Below, one piece after another: positions 45,163 through 55,134 of a DNA stretch of 64,000 nucleotides. The position numbers and the translations under genes are program-made. This DNA is from Azolla pinnata (taxonomy: Eukaryota > Streptophyta > Polypodiopsida > Salviniales > Salviniaceae). Below the pieces are notes generated by a model. That model had not been told where the DNA came from and did no database searches. It saw only the letters and a program-made list of their open reading frames with translations. How positions within the stretch are numbered: position 1 is the stretch's first letter; every line of letters begins with the position of its first letter. The stretch spans positions 11,251 through 75,250 of the forward strand of contig JBBBWG010033196.1 of assembly GCA_037176905.1 (NCBI GenBank), given 5' to 3'.

Positions 45163-46024
45163 GAAGAAGAAGAAGAAGAAGAAGAAGAAGATGATGATGA
45201 TGGTAATGATGGTGACGGTGATGATGATGGTGGTGGTGGTGGTGATGATGATGATGCGGTGATGATGATGATGGCTGTGGTGATGATGTTGATGATGATG
45301 ATGATGATAATTGTGGTGATGATGATGATGGTTGCGGTGATGATGATGATGATGATGATTGTGATGATTGTGGTGATGATTCTGCTGATGATGGTGATGT
45401 TGGTGATATGATGATGGTGATGATGGTGGTGGTGGTGGTGGTGGTGGTGGTGGTGGTGATGAGCATGGTGATGATCATGGTCATGGTGATGATCATGATC
45501 ATGATCATGATGGTGATGGTGATGATCATGATCATGATCATGATGGGATGGTGATGATCATGATGATGGTGATGGTGATGGTGATGGTGATGATCATGAT
45601 CATGATGGTGATGGTGATGATCATGATGGTGATGGTGATGATCATAATCATGATGGTGATGGTGATGATCATGATGGTGATGGTGATGGTGATGATCATG
45701 ATCATGATCATGATGGTGATGGTGATGGTGATGATCATGATGGTGATGGTGATGGTGATGATGGTGATTATGGTGATGATCATGATGGTGATGATCATGA
45801 TGGTGATGATCATGATGGTGATGGTGATGGTGATGATGGTGATTCGGATGATGATGACGATGAGGGTGGGGCATGATGGTGATGAGGCTGGTGATAGTGA
45901 CGGTGATGGTGATGATGGTGACGGTGGGTGACGGTGGGTGACGATGATGGTGACGATGATGGTGACGATGATGGTGATGCTGATTGTGTGAATTTGTTGA
46001 TGATGAAGGTGATGATGGTGGTGG

Positions 46025-46055
<31 letters not shown>

Positions 46056-46225
46056 GGTGGCGGCGGCGGCGATGGTGATGATGGTTGCGATGGTGATGAT
46101 TGTGGCGGTGGTGGATGATGATTGCGGTGGTGGTGTTGATGCTGCTGATGATGATGGTGTTGATAGTGGTGATGTTGATGATGATGACAATGGTGCTGAT
46201 GACGGTGGTGATGGTGCTGAAACAA
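45163..46225. repeat. (GAA)n plus about 1 kb of (GAT/GGT/CAT)n directly upstream of ATG4
   Basis: A run of gaagaag (45163-45190) passes into gatgatggtgatgatcatg permutations for over 1 kb, including several gatcatgatcatgatcatga palindromic stretches (about 45475-45550 and 45590-45820). It begins about 13 bases from the ATG4 start codon, so it must form the leader and core promoter of ATG4 unless the true leader is spliced. Open frames across it are composition artefacts. Confidence 0.93.
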
Positions 46226-46346
46226 AGAACCATTGTGTCTCGGACATAGACACGAATCTATGCCCTGAGTCCCGATCTCCGGTGCTGCTTCCAGAATTTT
46301 AGATTCCAGAATCCTTGGCCATGTCCCACTAATTGCAAAAACTAGC

Positions 46347-46500
46347 AAGGAATCTTTGGTTGGCCGTGATCGTTGCCAGGGGTACCAGGGAATCTTCGGT
46401 TGGCTGCGATCGTTGCTAGAGGTACCAGGGAATCTTTGGTTGATCGCGATCGTTGCTAGAGGTACCAGGGAATCTTTGGATAGCCTGGAATCATAGCTAG
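46347..46500. repeat. 40-bp tandem repeat, four copies
   Basis: The unit agggaatctttggttggctg plus cgatcgttgctagaggtacc repeats at about 46346, 46386, 46426 and 46466. The last copy is partial and diverged. Confidence 0.9.
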
Positions 46501-47789
46501 AACCTGCCTGGGAATATCCAAGTATCAGAACTAGAAATCCCTGGTGTGGTGGCGTCCATGTGATTTGCTCAATCTGTCGAGTTGCTAGTCATTGGATTGT
46601 TGGTCAAGATCATCTTGCCGATTTCTTTCTGCACGTTGTATTGTATCATTGGTGCTCGCAGGGTCTAATTACATTGTCAACGTTTGACACGTCCGACATT
46701 TAACCGATTCATTGTTTGACATCTCGAAGATGGGCCTAATTCCTGGCCCTTTTGGTATCGCATGTAACAACTCTTCTTCATCAGCTCAAGTTTGAGACAA
46801 GGAACGATTTCACACCTGTGGAATGGGCTTTACAACAGCAATCGCTGCGCATGTATTCCTTGCGGCATAATCATCCAAAGAGCCACACACCTAGAATGGA
46901 TACGGTCCGACAAATTATTGGCGAATCACTTTTGAAGAAGTTGATTGGGAATCTATTACAGAATCTACGAATGACGAGCAATATCAGACAGAAGATTAGA
47001 AATAAGAGAATGGATTAAAGGTGATCATCTACACCAATCACATCTGAACAAAGGACTAAAGACGAGTCCCATAGTATAGATTATTACCTTGGATTATACA
47101 TTGGAAGCTGACAAGCTAACAAGCCTCACCCAAAAAGTCTTTACAACATCTCAAGATACCGCCATGAAATGAGATAGCTAGTGAGTCCCCTTTATATAGG
47201 TCAAACTTTTACGGCTCCATAACCACTAGGTGCATTCACACTTATTCAATGACTATATAAGGTTGTCTCAATCTGAAGATAACCAATTTCCCACTCAACC
47301 TACCACTAAACCATTTAAGTTAGCCTTAGAACCCAAGATCATAAAACCTCACAAGACAATGTAACTTCTAGTTTCGACGAAGTACAACGATTAGAAGCTC
47401 TTTTCGAAGCATAGATAGATTGCATATGTGGAACACATTGTACAAAATGCGAGCTCTCGTTCCTTATCACATATATTACTCTAACAATGTTACACGTTAC
47501 GACTGTAAGATAACATAATGGTTATCCATAATACCTATGAGCTAACATTTTGTATTGACAATGGCTTCAATGTATATATATATATATCTAAAACACTCAT
47601 GCTTTTTCTTTCTGTAACATCTGAAGAATCCGGGTTCGCGATGGAAAGCACTGCTATTGCACGATTTTCCGCAAAGCCAAAGCAACATAGCAAGCATGCC
47701 ACAATCTACGAAGCTGAGCATCAAAACCAAGCACGCCACAATCTAACAAAGGCCGATCTCAATTCTAGCAACATGTTGCAGAACTCCGC
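46501..47789. other. Spacer with no supported gene
   Basis: Mixed-composition sequence with short open frames only (up to 97 codons) and no family motifs. A (TA)n tract occurs near 47572-47588. Part of it may be an old mobile element, but no terminal repeats or coding remnants can be recognised. Confidence 0.5.
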
Positions 47790-48250
47790 TCGTAGGGCGG
47801 GTAAACCTTAAACCCTAACTACTCAACCATAATCTATAAGTCTTAAGGCCCCCATGCCCGAAAGGCCCCGAGCTGTAAACCTTAAGCCCCTATGCCTTAA
47901 AGGCCCTAATCTGTAAATCTTACACCCCTATGCCCTAAACCATATTCTGTAAACTTTAAGCCCATATGCCCAAAACCATAATCCATGACCCTTAAGGGTT
48001 TAGGGTTTAGGGTTTAGGATTTAGGGCCCTATCCCAACCTAAATCCTAAACCCCAAACCCTAAACTGTAAACTTCCAACCCTAAACTGTAAACTTCAAAC
48101 GCTAAACCCCAATATGTAAACCTCAAACCCCTAACCTAAAACCCAAGACTGTAAGCCACAAGCCCTAAACCCTAGTCTGTAAACCTCAAACCCTAAACCC
48201 TAAATCCTAAACCCTAAATCTCATGCCCTAAACCCTAATCTGTAAACCTC
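47790..48250. repeat. Degenerate interstitial telomeric array with head-to-head junction
   Basis: Units related to ccctaaa and ctgtaaac repeat from about 47800. Between 47995 and 48026 the orientation is TTTAGGG (three good units), and from 48027 it switches to CCCTAAA, with the junction reading TTTAGGGCCCTA at 48020-48031. CCCTAAA-type units, mixed with ctgtaaacctcaaa spacers, continue to about 48250, about 115 bases before the SWIM gene ATG. Confidence 0.88.
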
Positions 48251-48364
48251 AAAGCCTTAAACCCTGAGCAGTTAAATCCTGAATTCTGGCTTTTTAATCT
48301 CTTTGTAATACAGTGAGATTTTGTCATTCCAAAAAGAATTTCTTTCCTGAGAGGAAGAGAAGCC

Positions 48365-51300
48365 ATGGCGATGGCGTTCTCTTCTGTTGCAGACGTCCGA
48401 GCCTTGGTCCCCGATCACGTCTTCAAGCGCTCCAAAGAGATCGTCTCTTCCCACAAGCTCCTCTCTGTCCGCTTCCACGACCCGCTCCTGCAGAAGGCGT
48501 CTGCCACTTGCTCAGGTTTTCTTCTCTTCTGCCGTCCATTTCTTTACATCTCACTCCTTACGTCCGTCTATCGTCCGTCCGTCCGTTCGTCCAATGAGGA
48601 TCTCATGGAACTACTATCGTTCAAGAAGCTTTTTTTCATTCGTTTTTGCTCCCCTCTCTCTATCTCTCTCCTCCCTTCGGGCTTACCATGTATGCAAAAT
48701 ATTGTAGGAATGAAAGAAGTGGAGTAGAAGATTTGCAAGAAGTTTAATTTGAGAGATCGAACGGTAGAATGAATATATGTATATGTATATTCTGCTTCAC
48801 CAGAACATTCAAAAGCACACAAGGTCTTAGAGCTACAGAAAGTCTGCAATTCTGGTTCCATTATTCATAAACACATTGAACTCTTTGTTTTACATCTGTT
48901 TCTTTTCCCTTCTCGTAGATGGATTGATGAGTCAATTTCAGATGATATGCACTTGTAAAGTGGTAAGGGAAAATAATTTATGTTGCAAAGAAGAACAAGC
49001 GCTTCAGTTAGCCAGTACAAACTGTCCAGGGATTATTTACTGGTGATGTTTATAAAGGGATCCGTATGAATATCACAATCTTCCCATCGTCCAGTAAAAT
49101 TCTAAACTACTTACAAAAAAGTTCTGCAGTTTCAACCTTCAAAATGTTCATCAAAGTCACATTCAAGAAAAGTATTTGAAGCACTTTGGTTTCTCCTTGC
49201 ATTCATCTCAATCACCATCAAAATGGTCTAAATTGCCATCAAGAAAAGGTTTTTTGATGTACATTGGTTGCTCCAATGGGTTCATCTATATCACCATCAG
49301 GAAAAGTTCTTTGAAGTACTTTGGTTGCTTAATGTAGATGGATTCATCTAAATCACCATCAAGAAAGGTTCTTTGGAGTACTTTGGTCGCTTCATGCAGG
49401 TGGATTCATCTAAATCACCATCAAGAAAGGTTCTTTGAAGTACTTTGGTCGCTTCCATGCAGATGAAACCATAAAAAAATGTTCTTTGAAGTGCTTTGCT
49501 GTAACTCATCATCAAGAAAAGTTCATTGATATTCTTCAATTGCTCCATGTAGATGGGTTCATGTACATCACCATCAAGAAAGGTTCCTTGAAGTATTTTA
49601 GCCTCTGTAGAGATGATCACTATCAAGAAAAGCTCTTTGACATACTTTGACATGTGGATGGGCGCATCTGTATCACTGTCAAGAAAATTTCTTTGAAGTA
49701 CTTTGGTTGTTCCATGTACATTGCTACCTGGGTACTGGATATACAGTCTTCTAGGTGCATAGCAAACCACCCTTTGGAGGGAGAGTGTGGTATATATTTT
49801 AAAGAGTGTGAACACCCTTAACCCATGGAAAGTTGCAGACAAAGAAAAAAACAATGCAAACACATGTGAAGCAGGTGGGCCTAGATTAACAAGTAGTTAT
49901 GAGTCTGTCAACAGCATAAGCGTGGAGGTAGATTTAGAGACTGTCAAATTTTGTATCCACTACGCCCTGCATTCAACACACAAGTATAGATCACATTGTA
50001 AAAGTTGTCGTTGGCTGGTAAGCTTAGTTCATGTGTAAGGACAAGCTTTCTTTCTTTGGTAAACCCTGGATTTAAAGTAACCCAATGTCATGAGGCAAAG
50101 ATCTGGAAAGTCGGGCACCATGAGTTACACACATCTAAGAGGTATGGTTGGGCTACAATCAAGAGCGGTATCTACATTACACTCAAGAGTGACATGACTC
50201 AAAAGTACCACAAGACAAACTTCTGCAAATTAGTGTGTCAGAACCTCTAATTTGTGTAAGGTTTCATTGGCTAAATGTGGAAGAAATTTAAATATTCTCT
50301 TATGGAGGCTATCTTGTCCAAAGCGTTGGCTGAAATATGAATCTAGAAATTGTCCGCTTCATAGCTCCCATACCAAATGTATGTGCTGTATTTGAGCGCA
50401 TTTTTTCTCCTCCTTTTTCTCAGTCCATATATTTATTATCCCCTATTATTACCAATGGTACAGAATCTCAATGTATGAATACCTGCCCTTACGAAAACAA
50501 GAAATCAACAAAGTATTCAAAAGGATTCCCTAAAGATATTATGCATCATCAGAATGTGTACTGCATGCGTGGTGTGTGGCATAGAAAGGTTCTTCATCAC
50601 CATACCATCTTCATAGATCTCATAAATTATTAAAACTCAGAGTTTTGTGGTTTCTCGGAGTCATATGAACATTCTCATAGAAGATCGAAATTAATAAATT
50701 TGATAATTTTCTCTTAGTAGTCTTCATTGAGCATCAATACATCCTTGGTTACTTTTTGTCTGCAGTGTCAAAGAATGCCATTTGTATGCTATCTCTTCCT
50801 TGTTCTGGTAGACCATTGTGGCCTTTCCAATGATGCTCACATATCGTTTTCTCTGTCTTGAGTTTGCAGAATGTTCACAAGTAAAAATTTCATTGATATG
50901 ATAGATCTGAATTGTTTTCTGAAAATAAGAAAATTTTACAGTTTCAGAAGAAGAAATGGGGGTTTTATGCATAGATAAATCTCTGTGGCAGTTTTTAATG
51001 CTTACATATTCAGTATAATGTGCAGGAAGGTTCATTTTATGTGCATAGATAAATCTCTGTGGCAGTTTTTAATGCTTACATATTCAGTATAACGTGCAGG
51101 AAGGTTCATTTTATGTCATGTTTTCACTGTTATGATTGGATATTAAAGCATGTAGTTGATGTTCGTTTGCTTGGATCTTTCTAATATTTGTTGTAGGATC
51201 AAATCCAGGGGACAGTTATAGCCTAAGTTTTTCGATCAATGCTGAATCACCGAATAAGCCTATATGTGAATGCTCATGCCCTGCAGCGCTCAAGGCTAAG

Positions 51301-52839
51301 GGATCGTTTTGTAAGCATGTCATCTCTCTCCTATTGCTACGAATTGAGGAGGTTAGCAAGATTCAGATAAATTGATGTTACCTTTGTAAGATGAAGTATT
51401 TGTTTCCTATCGGTGTTGATAATATTGCAGCCTTGTGTTTTGATTCTTGACAGTTGGCTAAGTTATCAAAGAAACGGGAGAACGAGTTGATTTTATCCGA
51501 GTTCAAACAAATGGAGGACAGGCTAGGTGAGGATAAACTGCGAGAATGTTCTACAGTTGATAGTCAAGCTACAGAACCGCTTCCTTCCAATGAAATGGGT
51601 GCGGACATGGCTGAAGAGGATACTGCTGCTACAGCCACGACTGAATTTCCGACCATCAAGAACAATGGCAAAAGAATTTTGCCCTCTTGGATATCAAAAG
51701 GATGTAGTAGTGGGGTAAAGAACGAAGCCAAAGGGAAAGTTGCTAGAAAAACTTCTTCCACCAGGAAGGCCATCATGAAGGAATCTGATGCAGATGGGCA
51801 CGGAGACAAGGAAGAGTCATGCACACAAAGTAGTGGAAAAACTCTGGATGGGAAGGCTTCGAAAAGAGAACCTAGGCTGCAGAAAAGGAAGAGAACCGAT
51901 GCCAAATCCGGTTATGGTGATGGGGAACTCGTTGATGAAAGCGAGGAACGCGATCCTAGAAAGAACACGAGTCAATCACGAAAGGCGGCTAGAGGACAGA
52001 GAAGGGTGCAACAAGCTGCGGAAAAGCGAACCCGGCCCAGTACATCGAAGATGCGGAAAGTGAGAGGGCTGGTCGAAAGCGACCTGTCCGAAGAAGGGGA
52101 ATGTAAGAAGAATACTGGGTCCACACCCGACATTAAGGATGAGCTAGATCTTACTCCCGAAGATCTTGTCAAGTTTGCAAAAGAGGTAAACTTGTCAGAA
52201 TGTTCATGCGAGGATAGATATGTTGATTGTGCTGTGCTCATCTTGACGATTGTGTACAATATTGCGCATGTACAGCATCTAGAGATGGAGAAGGAAAGTG
52301 GGCAGAATGTGCAGCAGCCGGATGCGATTGCTGAAAAAGGAAATGCTCATCTGGAGGTCTCATTGCCAAAGACTGAAGAATCCATGTTCTCAGTGAAAGG
52401 ATGGAATCAAAAGGCGACCAGGAGTGCACCTGGCAAAGATTCCTCATTCCATCCAAGAGCCTCGGGATTGTGGAAGAGCAATTCACACATCGGTGGAGAA
52501 GAACCTCATCATGTCGACTCGATGTCTGCATCTGTGGGCGAGGTCGTCGGTGGTAAAACCGATCTGAAGCCAGTCGAAAATGTTGTGGACGACATGCTGG
52601 GGCTCTTCTTTGGGCCGTCTTTGAGCAAAGTCGCGAGCTCTAAATCCGCTCGCGGTGGGGCTCTCGAAGATGATTTCAGCGTCCCTCATACAGCAAGTTT
52701 TCCGAGCTTCGATCCATCATCCAGCACAGTGCTGCCGGCTAAGGTCGATTCCGCACAGATGCCTAAGAAGAAGGGAAGCTTGAGGGACAAGGTTATGATG
52801 TATCTGGGCGATGGGAATCACGGTGAAGCTCTTTCATGA
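48365..52839 (+). CDS. SWIM zinc-finger protein, three exons
   Basis: Exons: 48365-48515, 51197-51351, 51454-52839; phases agree and give 563 residues. Residues 1-50 (ALVPDHVFKRSKEIVSSHKL, LSVRFHDPLLQKA) and exon 2 form one conserved unit ending in a SWIM motif, CECSCPAALKAKGSFCKHV. This fits CxCx(n)CxH with Cys77, Cys79, Cys90 and His92 (approximate numbering). SWIM domains bind DNA or proteins in many nuclear factors. From residue 103 the rest is charged and probably disordered, with basic runs (LQKRKRTDAKSG, RGQRRVQQAAEKRTRP) that may serve as nuclear signals, and a short conserved-looking C-terminal block (GSLRDKVMMYLGDGNHGEAL). The precise function is unknown. The 2.7-kb first intron holds two tandem repeats. 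The start is in a good context (gccATGGCG) next to telo-box-rich DNA. Confidence 0.85.
49135..49720. repeat. About 60-70-bp tandem repeat, eight to nine diverged copies, in the SWIM gene intron
   Basis: The core gttctttgaagtactttggt, followed by a variable gcttcatgcagatggattcat segment and atcaccatcaagaaaag, recurs throughout. On the minus strand an open frame of about 170 codons crosses most copies, giving repeated peptides such as KYSKEPFLMVI and KVLQRTFLDGD. There is no other sign of coding. Confidence 0.88.
50963..51116. repeat. 74-bp tandem duplication in the SWIM gene intron
   Basis: The block tgcatagataaatctctgtg to ggttcattttatg occurs twice in succession with a single visible difference (ataatg/ataacg), so it is recent. 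It ends about 80 bases before the exon-2 acceptor. Confidence 0.93.
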
Positions 52840-53350
52840 AACCAGAGATTCTATCATGGTGGTTACCTGTATACGCATGATGGCCTCTCTCAGGTCTCGC
52901 ATGGGCTCGCCAACATCCAGGCAACCATTGTTTTTTGTATGATGAAAATTGTCAGGGAAGGTAGAACCTCGACTGTACAAATGCAGAGCAACGATGCGTC
53001 GAGATTTTATGGTCAATCACAAGGATGGTAAGCAAAATACCAAAAACAACTTGATCAATGGCATCACATCTTTGTTCTGACAAGGCCTAGGTATGTTTTT
53101 GACCCGAATCTAATCGCGCAATTATCAATTCTTGCTGAGCATTTCTGGGGGCCATTGATTATTGACCCAGAACGCCTCTCTGTTCAGCCATCGGGTATAA
53201 ATTCTAGCTTGCGGTGCCTGGATTTGGAAAACTGTTGTCACCATGCAGATCATGTCCTCTTGACCTTGCTCTGGCTGTCATCTTCTGTTGTTGCTATACG
53301 GTTCTTATTGCCATCTTTTGTTGCATGTGTTGTTGCTTCTGTTGTTTCAT
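52840..53350. other. 3' flank of the SWIM gene
   Basis: Presumed 3' untranslated region and spacer. No other gene is visible. Confidence 0.5.
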
Positions 53351-53354
53351 TGCA

Positions 53355-53660
53355 AAGAACATATATCGGTCGATCTTTGCCCAAGGCATGGCTACATCGA
53401 TCGATCTTTGCCCTGCTTCTGCTGCTGTTATACCGAGCATATATCGATCGATCTTTGCCCGAGGCATGGATATATCGATCCATCTTTGCCTTGCTTCTGT
53501 CGTTGCTTTGCGATTGCTATGTGGTTGTATCGAACATATATTGATCGATCTTTGCCCAAGATCATGGATATATCGGTCGATTGATCCTTGCCTTGCTTTT
53601 GCCATTGGTTTAGCTGTTGCTATGCCGAACATCTATCGATCGATCTTTGCCCAAGGCCCT
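53355..53660. repeat. 79-97-bp tandem repeat with GATCGATC core, four copies
   Basis: The core catatatcgatcgatctttg plus cccaaggcatgg recurs at about 53359, 53438, 53535 and 53629, separated by tgccttgcttctgttgttgc-like segments. Three frames remain open across the array, giving repeats of YRSIFAQG, YIDRSLP and similar. I treat this as repeat composition, not a gene. Confidence 0.85.
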
Positions 53661-53844
53661 CTTCAGCACTTGCCGATGTTGCCATCAGATCGATCATTCT
53701 GGCATGAAGGGCATTTACTACTCTTCTTGCTTCAGAGCATCATCATCATCACCGTCGTACTCATCAGCATCGTGCCGATCGGAGTCGGATCGGCATTGCT
53801 CTACACAAGTTCTTCTCTTATTCCAAACCCAAAACCCAAAACCC

Positions 53845-54475
53845 TAGACCTTGTTGATGTTGCTTAAACCCTAAAACTAAACCCTCACCTTTGTTGATGT
53901 TGCTTTGACCTCGTAAGTCCAACATCCTCTCTTCTTCTTCTTCTTATCAAGATTTTCTCCGGAGCTTTCTTTGATTCCAAACCCTAAACCCTAAACCCTC
54001 TGATTCTAAACTTTAAGCCCTAAACCCTAAACCCTAAACCCTAAACTTTAAGCCCTAGACCTTGTTGATGCTGCGTAAACCCTAAACCTAAACACTAGAC
54101 CTTTGTTGGTGTTGCTCTGACCTCCTAAGTCCAACATCCTCTCTCTTCTTCTTCTTCGTATCAAGATTTTCTCCTTGAAGCTTTCTCTGATTCTAAACCC
54201 TAAACCCTCTGATTCTAAACTTTAAGCCCTAAACCCTAAACCCTAAACCTAGGCCCTAGACCTTGTTGATGCTGCTTAAACCCTAAACCTAAACCCTAGA
54301 CCTTTGTTGATGTTGCTCTGACCTCCTAAGTCCAGCATCCTCTCTCTTCTTCTTCTTCTTATCAAGATTTTCTCCATGAAGCTTTCTCTGATTCTAAACC
54401 CTAAACCCTAAACCTAAACCCTAGACCTTTGTTGATGTTGCTTTGACCTCCTCAAGTCCAGCATCCACTCTCTAT
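53845..54475. repeat. About 205-bp tandem repeat carrying telomeric CCCTAAA runs, three and a part copies
   Basis: The marker gaccttgttgatgctgctta begins units at 53847, 54058 and 54259. Each unit contains ctttgttgatgttgctctga, cctaagtccaacatcctctc, a CTT run, atcaagattttctcc, a gctttctctgattc segment and several ccctaaa repeats. The copies are about 90 percent alike. Confidence 0.9.
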
Positions 54476-54486
54476 CCTCATCCTCT

Positions 54487-54522
<36 letters not shown>

Positions 54523-55134
54523 TTCTCAGATTTTCTTCTGAAGCTTTCCATGGATCCTGCAAACCCTAATTGACCATCTCCCCGAAGCCCATGCCTTCCA
54601 CCTCCCTTCCAGACTGCGTAGCTCCCCGTCGAAGCTCGCAGCCTTCCCCCATGGAACCTCCAAACCCTAGAAACAGACCCTTTCCTTCTTCTCTTCCTCC
54701 TCCTCCTCATCGGGTAAAGCTGCCGTAAGCTTCTTCTTCCATGGAACCCTGCAACGCGACAGCTTGCCTCCGCTGCTCTGCTGCCTCTTCACCCTCCTTC
54801 GGCTCCGCTGGCTCCCGTGGAAACTCGAAGCCCCGGAATTGAAAACGATCATTCTTGCTCGATCTTTGCTGTGGAAGGTTCGGAAACCCTAATCAGAAGA
54901 GAAGAAAAAGGTAACAGTTTCTTCTTCTTCTTCTTCTTCTTCTTCTTCTTCTTCTTCTTTTGCTGCTGCTGACAACTGTCCCTGACATCAGTCCATGGAT
55001 GGATCGAGAAATGCTTATGGGTCTGAGTCTCTGAGAGCGAGATAGGGAGAGAGATTTTCTGTTCTTCGGATACGATCCGGAGAATCAAATCGAGGAGTTT
55101 GTTCCATCGATTTGAAGGGTGCAACGGGGCGGCA
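54476..55134 (+). promoter_or_regulatory. Promoter and 5' leader region of the HSF gene
   Basis: CTT-rich tracts occur at 54486-54530 and 54916-54960, with AAACCCTA motifs at about 54560, 54660 and 54885. This is the expected position of the promoter and leader. Exact start sites cannot be read from sequence alone. Confidence 0.5.

Noticed and set aside
44903-46348. A 481-codon His/Ser/Ile/Thr-rich frame upstream of ATG4
   Set aside because: It reads through the trinucleotide array and, at its downstream end, into ATG4 exon 1 in the wrong frame. The ATG4 frame is supported by homology.
46560-46800. Remnant of a retroelement, suggested by an attggtgctcgcagg-like primer-site motif
   Set aside because: No terminal repeats, target duplication or coding remnants can be seen, so the motif alone is not enough.
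53214-53867. 217-codon frame with YRSIFAQG repeats as a repeat protein
   Set aside because: The frame follows the tandem DNA repeat, and two other frames are also open across it. There are no promoter or splice features and no known family.
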